DNA of 64,000 nucleotides from Eustoma russellianum. Lineage: Eukaryota; Streptophyta; Magnoliopsida; Gentianales; Gentianaceae. Shown here piece by piece: positions 1 through 9,632 of the stretch. Position 1 is the first letter of the stretch. Every line of letters begins with the position of its first letter. The notes under the pieces are model-generated. The model saw only the letters and a program-made list of their open reading frames with translations, searched no databases and was not told the origin of the DNA. The translations under genes and the position numbers were made by a program. Where the stretch lies: contig AP025041.1 of assembly GCA_036186865.1 (NCBI GenBank), positions 37,557,224 through 37,621,223 of the forward strand, given 5' to 3'.

Positions 1-21
1 AAAAAAATTAAAAATACTACT

Positions 22-100
22 ACAACAACAACATTACCTCGTTGTCTTAGAGGCTCCCGCCTATAACGAATGGGGTCGGATGTCCTTATGGCTTATGGAA
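22..100 (-). repeat. SINE 3' fragment, family 1 (Au-like)
   Basis: The fragment has a (CAA)n tail at its left end, so the element points to the minus strand. The adjoining text resembles the conserved 3' body of Au-type plant SINEs, including the block ending in a TTG-rich tail. The 5' half is missing. Related copies lie near 395, 9784, 11499, 63683 and 63888. Confidence 0.6.
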
Positions 101-155
101 TCTATTAAATTTTCACATTATTTTGAAAATTTGAAAACACAGGTTCACCCATTAG

Positions 156-265
156 TTAGCTCATAGGAAAGGTAGAGGCCAGCAGATCTTGAACAAATGC
201 AGCTTAATGTGTTGCTTGTTTCACTCTTTTTTTTTCCTCAGCTCTTCTGTAAGGATGGATCAAAA
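156..265 (-). pseudogene. Di19 C-terminal exon, pseudogene fragment
   Basis: On the minus strand, a CAG acceptor-like site (266-268) is followed by text that still reads FDPSL and later AAFVQDLLAS, ending in a TAA at 156-158. It is homologous to the functional Di19 exon 5 at 9633-9741. A frameshift and an internal TAA destroy the reading frame. No copies of exons 3 or 4 lie beside it. It is part of the duplicated block 1-1500 and is unlikely to encode anything. Confidence 0.8.
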
Positions 266-394
266 CTGCAAGCATGGCAAGGATATAGGTCAACCAAAGG
301 AAGGTGGAAGTTTAGAGACAGATTCTACTATAACTATAAGAACAATAAACCTTATCATTATGACATGCACAAACAAAGATATAGCCAAAATGCA

Positions 395-575
395 AGTTAC
401 CTACAACAACATTACCATATTGTCTTAAAGACTCCTGCCTATGATGGGTTCAGATGTACACAACCACTCATATATTAAAAACACACAAAGATTGTTTCTC
501 AATGACCCATAATGAAAATTACGTCAAGGTGTGTCGATCAACCGTTACTTCACAATACAAGAAACATAGCCAATT
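395..575 (-). repeat. SINE, family 1 (Au-like)
   Basis: Minus-oriented copy with a CAA-rich tail at the left. It shares its body with copies at 11499-11675 and 63683-63866, including the CACACA(A/G)AG(G/A)TTGTTTC block and the GATCAACYGYTACTYCACAATA end. The flank (575-700) also matches 11675-11745, so this copy arrived as part of the segmental duplication. Confidence 0.65.
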
Positions 576-776
576 TAGTGCGGCATTTTGATTTATTCCA
601 TCATATTCCAAAGTCAAAGAAGAGTGTGTCATTGACTCCATTGGAAATGGAAACTCCAAATGCAAGTTACATATTTTCACAATTAGAAGTGTACAGTGTA
701 CTAATGCTTTGTATCTTGAAACTTCAACAGGTAACGGATCATCTATCGGATCATCTATGGCTTTGAACAAGCCGGA

Positions 777-1080
777 CAAAAAAGTAAGGGAACGAACCGA
801 ACTATTCAAGTTCGGTTCCTGTTCGGTTCGTATTTGTTCGGTAATTGTGTGTAAACGAGCCGAATTCGAACAGCTGTTTGGGTTCGTTTACTAAAACGAG
901 CCGAACTATTCGCGAACTATTTGGTTTGTTTAAACAGTTATAATGTTATCGAGCCGAACTTGAACCAATTTAAGGTTTGTTTAGCTAAACGAACCGAACC
1001 GAACCGAAAAATTCGTTTAGCTAAACAAATCCGAATTCGAAAACCTAGCATTCGGTTTGGCTCGCTTCGTTAACCCCCCT
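777..1080. mobile_element. Degenerate hAT-like MITE rich in GAACCGAAC motifs
   Basis: About 300 bp made largely of complementary GTTCGGTTCG and CGAACCGAAC words, including a near-palindrome (GTTTAGCTAAACGAACC). The right end, read on the minus strand, starts with a G-run then GTTAACGAA, like the ends of plant hAT-type MITEs that begin AGGGGTGTT. The same end appears alone at 6925-6995. No transposase is present. The target duplication and the left terminus are not clear. Confidence 0.45.
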
Positions 1081-1945
1081 AGTTGGAGACAGTGACCGGC
1101 GCGGGTAACAGTATCCTGTATTGACTATGGATAACCAAGAGCACACACATGTCCCGAATTTCACACTGAGGCATATAGATGGAAATATATTGGGGACGAA
1201 CATCAATTGACCTACTGACCTTGACGCAAATCTTGCATGCGAAAAAACTAACAACCTCGCTTAGACCTCCAACTGCAGTTCCCCACCTACCTCCCAGAGT
1301 TCTTAAAAAATAAAGAGATTTATTATTGCAGTAAGAGCCGTGCCACCACTGATAAAGAATATGAACTTGAACAGATAACCACAATCGTTATGACCGAGCA
1401 TCGGCATTTACTGTTCCTTGTATCACTGGCTACACTTCAACTAAATACATTTGCAATGGTGATAGAGCTGAACGTTGGATCAGACAGTGAAAAGATCTGT
1501 GATTAGCTTTCAGAAAAAAGAAACCACTAAAAAGTTAATGGTCTAATATCTGTACTTCACCTCTATTAAATATTGACAAAAAGATCATCAGACTAAAACT
1601 TTAAAAATGCTGTTGTGACAAATTGCATGGTTACCAAGTAGGCAAGAAATCTAATCAAAATCCATATGTAACCATAAACTAACCTTGGGTGCTCAGATAT
1701 TGTCTAACTTGCTGCCCCTCCCATTGCCATCGCCTTTACACATTATCAGCAGCTTCATGCACTTTGCAGCAAAATGATATGCATATTTCAAGAACCACCT
1801 GCTGTCACTCAGCACAAAAAGGCTGACAAAGCACAAGACAGCATTGCCATTAATCACCAGCGTCGGGAGGAGTCTCGCATTGTAGGTCCCTTTTCAATAC
1901 GTAAGACTTTATACTTATAAATACAAATTCAAACTCCTGGTATTC

Positions 1946-2701
1946 TTAGTTCCTTGTGGCCTCTGGACTCCACCTGGTGATTGTCCTCTCTTCTACAATG
2001 TAGCTGTCCCAATTTGATAGAGATTCACCTTTCTTGTCATGTTTCTGAATGTTAAGAACGAGAAGAGTCTTTGCAACACTGCCACACAGCCTAAGCGTGC
2101 AGTGTACATCAGACCAAACTCGCAATCGGCCATTTGCTTCTCCATCATCTTCGGACAACACAACCACGGCATATTCAGAGTGCACCAAAGATGGATGGTG
2201 TCGATAAGCTACAAAGTCCACTCCATACTGGGATCCCGACCTGACAACCCAATTCTTCAGTCGAAGATGGGAATAAGCTTTAGACAAATTTACAAAATTC
2301 TCCCGATTGGAAGCCATATGCGTCAACAACTGCTCAGCATTCTTTTCACTATAGTTTTCTGTCACATCCACAATCTTGATGCACTTTAAGATATAACAGA
2401 GAAAGAATCCTTCCTCCATACTCAGTAGGAACCATTGCTTATCCTTGTTTGCTGTCGCATAAGGACGGCCAAAACATGCCCGATTGAGAAGATCAGTCTG
2501 GTAGGCATCAGCATCAAAAAGTATACCAGAGCTTGTCAGTATTCCTGGAGAATTTGATTGTAGAAGGGACATCTGAAGCTGAGCAACTATAGTTGATATT
2601 GGATCAGAAAGTGCTTTCTTTGATGCTCCTTTTCCTTTCCATCTTGGTCCAATTTTACGCTTCTGTGGGGAAAAGTTCAGGAAACTCAAATCTGTCAGCA
2701 T
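1946..2701 (-). CDS. SEN2: tRNA-splicing endonuclease subunit Sen2
   Basis: Catalytic subunit of the tRNA intron endonuclease, which cuts introns from nuclear pre-tRNAs. The single exon encodes 251 residues from the ATG at 2701, close to the usual ~240-250 of plant Sen2 proteins. The N-terminal motif GPRWKGKG sits at residues 18-25. The endonuclease fold covers about 140-245. The catalytic triad is visible: Tyr166 (DFVAYRHHP), His174 (VHSEYAVV) and Lys211 (GSVAKTLLVL). The C-terminal ERTITRWSPE motif is also typical. Oddity: plant homologues, as I recall them, start at Met-Gly-Pro-Arg-Trp, but here that codon is ATT (2651-2653), so the nearest upstream in-frame ATG was chosen, adding 16 residues. 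The frame stays open to 2872, so a spliced 5' exon is possible. The family call is firm; the start is not. Confidence 0.88.
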   Translation of the reverse strand: MLTDLSFLNFSPQKRKIGPRWKGKGASKKALSDPISTIVAQLQMSLLQSNSPGILTSSGILFDADAYQTDLLNRACFGRPYATANKDKQWFLLSMEEGFFLCYILKCIKIVDVTENYSEKNAEQLLTHMASNRENFVNLSKAYSHLRLKNWVVRSGSQYGVDFVAYRHHPSLVHSEYAVVVLSEDDGEANGRLRVWSDVHCTLRLCGSVAKTLLVLNIQKHDKKGESLSNWDSYIVEERTITRWSPEATRN

Positions 2702-4085
2702 TACTTTCTGACGACACCAGGCACTTACAAAAATATATTCTGTTTTTTCTATTCCTGGATAAACACAATTAGGATGATACAAACTAGTGCTATCCAAACA
2801 AGGAAAAGCATTGGCCACAAATAATTTCCAGCTACATTCTAAGTAAACAAAAATGAAATTAAGAACATACAAGGTAGTGCTTAAGAAAATGGAAAATTAT
2901 AGCTACATTTTGAGCGCTTGGAACAAACAAAGAAATGTGCGCCTGCAAAGGTTTAAACTCAGTAGTGGCAAAACCCATGTAGGAGCCCACTGCTAAAATG
3001 AAGGAATTTGATGCAGTAAATACTTCTTTATTTACTTTTTCCACTGATGGGGATCATATTGGGATCAAGGTCAATCCTTCCTCTTGATATAAATTACTCA
3101 CAAGCGATAGTTTCATATTTTTCAAAACATCTTAAGAAACTGTGATTTGCACTTGCACCTTTTTCATTTTAAAAGCAGAATAATAATCAAATTTCGGCCG
3201 CGATTTTTACCTTGCTGATTAATCATAAATATATAATATTACCAAATCTCATAGGACACTTCCTATGCTTACATTACTTATCTAGCAAGTATTTGGGGAA
3301 CCGCAAACATCAAGCTGATAATTTTAAATTACGCCCTTCTCTAAGCATGGGCAGCCGTACATGCTCCAAGCTGCAACAAAGACCACCCACAACCCACAAC
3401 ATGTTGACTTAGAGTGGGTTTTGCAAATGGAAGGAAAATTCCACAAAGACAAAGCAATCATTAGCTAAGATGATCTCATACATGCCCAGAAGGAACGGGA
3501 AAAGGGAGGACAGAGTGCCATTAATAAATCCTATGCATAGCCATAACAGCAGTAAATTTGCTAGAATCCAGAACATATTTATGGAGAGGAAACAGACAAC
3601 GCAAATCAATAAAGCCTAGTTTCATCATCAAGCAATGACTTCATCCGTAGCAGAGAAGATTATTTAACTAGAGGGAGATTTACTTAGAAACAAGCATACA
3701 GCATTTCAAAGTATCATGAGAGATCTTAAAAGGAAATTTTCGGGAGAAAAAAATTTGTGAATACATTCATACACTAATTGGAGAAGTGATTTATAACCAA
3801 TTGGAAGCCATCCATCCTCAGAAATAACTTACATGATATTACTATGCAAGTTCTGCAGAAATATTTGCTACCCTACCAAGTATGCTATGGATCTAAAGAT
3901 AAACTAATTTGATGCACTAACATCAGCAGAAAGGAAAAGTAACATAAAAGCAGAAAGATCAGATTATCTTTAACTCAGATGATATTTTACTCTTAGTCTA
4001 CAAATCTCCTAAAGTTGATCATTCTCCCAATAGTTCATTCAGAGCAAACTTTATACCAGTCCAACTTAATATATAGGCAACATAC
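2702..4085. other. Region upstream of SEN2, no confident gene
   Basis: AT-rich sequence upstream of the SEN2 exon on the minus strand. A short open stretch (2859-3044) and acceptor-like sites near 2850 and 3000 could be 5' UTR exons of SEN2 or a last exon of the gene at 4086-4768. I see no recognisable protein motif or repeat family. Confidence 0.4.
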
Positions 4086-4768
4086 CTGGTTCAGGGGATC
4101 ATGCGAGAGTTTCTTGCAGAAATCTTTGTAATGGGTTCCTTTCGAACCTGGTTTTTCCTCTTCCGACCTAGAGCACTCAGCTTGTTCACAAATCTGTGAA
4201 GTAGTCAGGAATCAAATTATCAAAGAAAAAAAATCTTCAACCCTAAAATAACTCAACATCTCTTGTCATGAAATACATTCCCTTAAGAAAGAATAAAAGC
4301 GTTCATTTCCTGAAAATAGCACTAATGCAGCATTTCATCAAAAGCAACGATATGGTCCTGCCCTGTCGCTTACTTTCCACTACTAAAAGATAATAATACG
4401 AAACCTTTACTGCTCTGCTGACTACCTAATTGAGGACAATAAATCACGGCTACAGAAAATAATACAACGCTCGTCAACAACATTGTAGTGACAAATCTTC
4501 ACATGAATGCTGAAATTTTACCTTTACTAAAAAAGTGAATTGAACTATACTAACATCAAAATTGACAACAAAAAAAAAAGAAACAAAAACCTGAAGCAAC
4601 CTTTATCAATGCTTGGAGGTCTTTATCAGAGGAAATACTAGAAACCATTTTGGAAATGGCTTCTTTGACCTTGTCAAGCTTAGTAATTGAATTGTCCTCA
4701 TATACAGACATTCCGGTAAGCCTCTCCACAGACAGATCCTCAACGCTTGTATAATCCTGCTTCTGCAT
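4086..4768 (-). CDS. Two coding-like exons of an unrecognised gene (partial)
   Basis: Exon 1 (4768-4601, 56 codons) starts at an ATG and ends at AAG|GTTGCT. Exon 2 (4193-4086, 36 codons) lies between a TTCACAG acceptor and an ACCAG|GTATGT donor. Both splice in phase 0 without a stop, giving 92 residues. These are polar and rich in Lys, Glu and Asp, with stretches such as DKVKEAISKMVSS and THYKDFCKKLSHDP. I do not recognise the family. The next exon is uncertain; an acceptor near 3003 would add a short tail and a stop. It could be an independent small protein or an upstream part of the SEN2 transcript. Support is the open frame plus matching splice sites only. Confidence 0.4.
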
Positions 4769-6900
4769 GTGTTACACAGCTTCGCTATTCACTTCGCGTA
4801 ATGTTTCTGTCTTTCGGCCTTTATAAAGTAGATCACATCACACAATCTTGCTTTTCTTTGCGTCATCACTGAAATCTACAATCTGTCATCCAAGAAAAAA
4901 GCTTCCGTCGAAATATTTGGAACATTTTAATATTGCAAGTTGTGTTCTGGAAGAAGTTCAGAGCAATTGATGGGCTGATCAGCATGATTTGTATTTTATT
5001 TCATAAAGTGATAATCTTTTAATTTTATCCTAAACAGAAAGATTAAGACAACTTACGCAATGAAGAAAAGAATACAAATGAAACAGAGGAAAAACTAGAT
5101 CCAAATAAAACCATCTTACTGAACATTTTTTTCGACAACCTGATTCAATGAAGCAGAACCTCTCTAGAAAAAAGAAAAATACAAATTTCCTACCTAGTGC
5201 GTTATTAATATTTCAAACATGGAAATGGTCTAGAGTATGCAATTCTTCAAATGAAGAATGTGAAAATTGAATGCTAATGTTCTAATCAGGATGCGCACAA
5301 ATGATCATCGTACTAATTCAGAAGAAACAACGTGCATCAACCTACTCCCTAGACCATTGAAAGGAAAATGGTTGCAATTGGACCTTTTTTTTTCATTAGT
5401 TGAGAAGGGACGCTAATATACAATGTCAAATTATAATAATATTATAATCTCGTATATAAACAAGCCCACCTCAAGCAAGGCTGGTGTCTATCGTCGAAAT
5501 TTATAGAAAGAGAATATACTGACCCAAGTTTCCAGGAGCTCAATCGGATAATTTAACTTGGAGTCACTATCTTAAATTTCCACAAATGGCATAACTACAT
5601 AACTTCAAGAACATGTCGGATAGTAAGCAGAGCAGTGAACATCACAGTATGGAAAAAGTAAATTCATTATGATAGTTGAATCATAAGATAGATTTAGGAC
5701 ATAAATACCATCATTTGTCTGGCATTTTCCTTTATTCTTAGAATCGCAAGCAAATGAAGGGGGAAAAACTTTTTCAGTTCCCCCCCCCCCCCCTGCAGGG
5801 AACGATACATCATTCAATTATCTTCTTCATTACAGTTAAAAATTCAAAAAGAAATCCTTTTTCGGTTATCCTTTGAAATGATTGACATTCAAGCCAAATC
5901 ACTGCCTAAAAGAAGTTGTCCTTATCCGTATCAGGAAACAGAAGCAAGATGACTACAAATTTGCAATATCCAACGGCTGCTTAGAGTATCATGCAGCTGG
6001 CTTTAAATTCAGCACAGCAATTTACATCAATCAAGTAGACAGCAGAAAATCGACCAAAGCCTTTTAACTAATAAGCAGAAAGAAAAATTGAAACAAAATA
6101 GGAGTACATTGATGTAGAATCAGGAAATAAACTATACTATGAAAAACGTAAAAAAACCATCAAATAAAGCATCCAAAATCTGAAATTTCAGGGGGGGGGG
6201 GACAGTAAGCAATCTCTCTAGACGTGAGTCTAGCCCATTAATTCAACCAAGAAACAGCCGGACCTGGCAGTATCAGTAGCGGCCTCCGAGATGAAAGTGG
6301 TGAGTGGGTCTTGCACTTTGTCGTGGCGGATGATGCTGATACGACGGGAATGTGGTTTTTTTGGGAGGGGAAGTGGGAAGGATGGGGGGTGATGGGGTTT
6401 GTGGAAATTGGAGAGCGGGTAGCGGGGGCAGGGGTGTGGGACTGGGCGGCGGGGGTTGGGCCTGTTTGCTGTGTAAGCGCGAGGTTATAAGACACTGGAG
6501 AGGAGGAACGAAAACCCTTTCCCCTTTTTTCCACTGGAGAAATTCTCCTTTTATTATTATATATGTTTTTTTCCGCTAACAGTAAATCTAAATTGATAAA
6601 TCAATTACATGCTTCATCATAAACCAATTATTGTATTAAAACTGATATCCGTTTAAACTAAAATCAAGTGATCTTTTATATTAAGCATTACTTTAGACAA
6701 AGACAATAAGAAATAAATTTTGTTTCTGTTAAGATATACTGGATATGTGTTGTAATAAAAGATATGTTTTTCTTAGATAACCAATATTTTTGTCTAAGCC
6801 TGTTGATAGTATAATCAAAGGCATGACGTATAGTTTTTAAAAACTTCGTCAGGTCATTGACAATTTGAATGCAAAAGATTAAAACTCTCTATATTAGTCT
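4769..6900. other. Intergenic or 5' region with homopolymer tracts
   Basis: Mostly AT-rich. It contains a poly-C run (about 5780-5793) and a poly-G run (about 6190-6200). The GC-rich stretch 6238-6534 is open on the minus strand in two frames. It could hold the 5' exon or promoter of the minus-strand genes to its left, but no family motif is visible. A possible small exon lies at about 5125-5170 (minus) with a GTAAGA donor. Confidence 0.3.
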
Positions 6901-6924
6901 ACATGTAAGGACGTTATCAATGCA

Positions 6925-6995
6925 TTAGTAAACGAATACGAATTCGAAAACCTAGTGTTTGGTTCGGTTTGGTTCGTTAACACCCCTAATCCGAA
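6925..6995. mobile_element. hAT-like MITE end fragment
   Basis: It shares AATTCGAAAACCTAG and the GGTTCGGTTTGGTTCGTTAAC-type end with the element at 777-1080. It ends in CACCCCTAAT, matching hAT-type termini read on the minus strand. Only the right end is present. Confidence 0.4.
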
Positions 6996-7465
6996 TATTG
7001 CGTGGTTTACTGGTTTAGATTAAAAGTTGCTTTCCATCTGGTTCTGATTTTGGCCAGTTTTTTTTTTCTTTTTTTGTTCCTTTTTTCCCTTTTTTTTGGT
7101 GTAAGAGATTTGAAAAACTTTCCTCCACTAAACTAAAATTGTAAATGTCTTCAAGAATTATTTATTTAGGATTTTCTCCACTATTCAAAATAGTTATAGA
7201 GGACACAAATGTCTACAAAAATAGTCTATTGGAGCATTTTTACGACTTGAGGTTGAGGTTTAGTTCATTGAGGTTGATTGCAATCATTCCTTTTCTTTTA
7301 TCCGGTCTAAGATTTAGGTTAACTTTTAAATTTGTGGAAAATGTTTATTTTTATTAACAAGCTATAAAACTTATTCACATTAAATTGTAAGTAAATGATA
7401 ATGAAATGGACAAAAAAGGGATTGAGGTTATTAAATTCTTTAGAAATGAGAAACAAAGTTAAAAA

Positions 7466-7499
<34 letters not shown>

Positions 7500-7543
7500 A
7501 CGCGATATCGTTTGTTGTAGTTGGGATATACTGGGTACGAATG

Positions 7544-7577
<34 letters not shown>

Positions 7578-9632
7578 GGCACCAAGAAAAACCTGGGCCG
7601 ACAAGGTAGAAGAATAGACTGACACTCTCAAAACACCAATAAGAGCGAGCCACATAACCCAAATAAATCCCCAGACAGACATAACTGTCACTCCAAATAA
7701 CCCTATTACAAAGCAAATACCAAATGCTTTTTCTATAATTGAGAATTTATCTCAAAGTTCAGAATTTCAGGATAGGTTTGAAAAATATCAATTCAATATT
7801 TTTAAATCACAAACCTCTACAGCTGTAGAGAAAAAGTCAATTTCTCAAAATATATTTTCTCCTAACACGAGTCAAATACAAACTCTACAGAAAAATAACT
7901 TTATTATATATATATATATATATATATAATGAAAAACCCCAAATAGTTAATTATTCCATCTGTTTCAAAAATATTTTGACCACATAATATTATTTCTTCC
8001 GTCCCACATTTTGTTGGGGGTAGTATTTTCTTTAAGAGGCTTCAAACACTGTCTATTTTCGTATATCAAATTTATTGAATTCTGTTTTATTTCAAAATTA
8101 TTTTGGTAAACAACTAACAAATGTAACGCATTAGCCATAAATAAACAATGTGTCGATGAGGAAAAATAAAAATTAGTGACAGATTTAATAGCAAGCAACT
8201 TATTGAATTCAGTTTCTTTATAATGATTGCATTTTCTCTGTTGAACAAACAAACTAAGATGGAGAAAGTATTATTCATCTGTCGTTATAATTTATTGTGA
8301 GGCAATCCTCTAGTCCGAATTTATACAAGTATAGTGTAAGTCGAGCAATGACAATGCTCATCTCGGTAAGTATGTATCTAAGCTCAATGAAACCCCTCCT
8401 CTTCTCCAACTCCACGTTTCGCTTTTGCCACGTGTCGACAGCTCAGCAACTGTCTTATTTTTGACCTCAGAGAAGGTCTTCTCTGATCTGGATCTTTTTT
8501 TTTACAACCCCACGATCAAAATTTTCATAATGGATCATATTCATTGATCAAAAAATTAGAACAAAATTTTCATTATGGATCATATTTCATTAATAGTATT
8601 TGAACAAGGGCACGCACATTACGAACGCAGTACTGTTATCTAGGTCAGTAATAGCTTAAGTCATAGTATCTGCCCCCACTAGGTTAAATGATTGCTAACT
8701 TAGTCTGCATTACACACCTTATGTGTGTTCTTAGCCATGTCTAAACAATCTACAAAACCGCTGAGTTCTGATTTACATCTTATATACAGCGTCATTAGAC
8801 TGGAACAATAAAAACCTTCAGAACCAGATTTCCGACTAAAAAATAAGGCAGGAACATGACGGATTTATGCTCACTTATTTGAAAACGTTTAGATGCAATT
8901 ACATCCGCTCATATCGAGTCATATAGTATGTTTCTTTTGTAGACTTATTCCAATGAAAGATATGTTGATCCTTTAAGCTAACACACACAGTACTGATTTG
9001 ATTTATTTTTTTTACTGCCCTTTTTTATGGTGTCTTTAGGATCCATCACATTAAAAACGAATTCCATCTGTAATCCCCCTCATATGTAACAGCAATTATT
9101 CCGAAATATATATAAAACAAATACAAGTCTATATTTTGCCTGATCAAAATACAAGTTTTTTAAGAGTAGACATCGAAATGAGTTGAAAAAATTGCTGAAA
9201 ACTAGTTTAAAATAGTGAAATTTTCTCCAAGAACAATACGAATTTTTCTTATACTAAGATGATATGAAACTCTGAGTCCCACAATTCTCATCTCTTTGTA
9301 GGTTGATCTCACAACTAGTATACTTCAGACCTTTGCACGTCAGCCTGTTCAGGTATGAAGAGAAGATGATTCCTTCACCAAATTGAAGGCCACTTTGGTG
9401 TTGAGAAAAAGAGCGAAAACCCACAACCAAAAAAAAAAAAAAAAAGAAGGGGGGGGGGGGTGGGGACCTCATGAGGCTAAGATATGGTCATCATATGACC
9501 CTTGCAAAATTCAATGCCTAATGAACATAACATTAAGATACTGAAAATGAAAATTATTAAGAATTATCCCTATAGAATCCAGTAAGTTTCCACAATAATT
9601 TGAAAACTTGAGGCACTTACTGTATCCATGAT
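6996..9632. other. Intergenic, TA microsatellites, no gene seen
   Basis: Low-complexity DNA. (TA)n tracts lie at about 7470-7497, 7546-7575 and 7902-7928. A SINE tail remnant (GGGATATACTGGGTACG) sits between the first two. Adjacent poly-A and poly-G runs occur at about 9428-9460. Short open frames here show no family motif. Confidence 0.5.

Larger units (their letters stand above)
1..1500. repeat. Decayed partial copy of the 3' half of the Di19 locus
   Basis: This block aligns by eye, in order and orientation, with parts of 9600-12500. A Di19 exon 5-like stretch (156-265) is followed by intron-like sequence matching 9745-9920. A SINE with its flank (about 395-700) matches 11495-11745, and 1200-1480 matches 12170-12490. 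The equivalents of exons 3 and 4 are missing. This is what a tandem segmental duplication followed by an internal deletion would leave. A hAT-like repeat (777-1080) was inserted later. Block limits are approximate and the left end lies outside the window. Confidence 0.7.

Noticed and set aside
6238..6579. Open frames of 75-98 codons on both strands in a GC-rich stretch
   Set aside because: Composition-driven (Pro/Ser/Thr on one strand, Gly/Trp on the other), no family motif; more likely promoter or 5' UTR.
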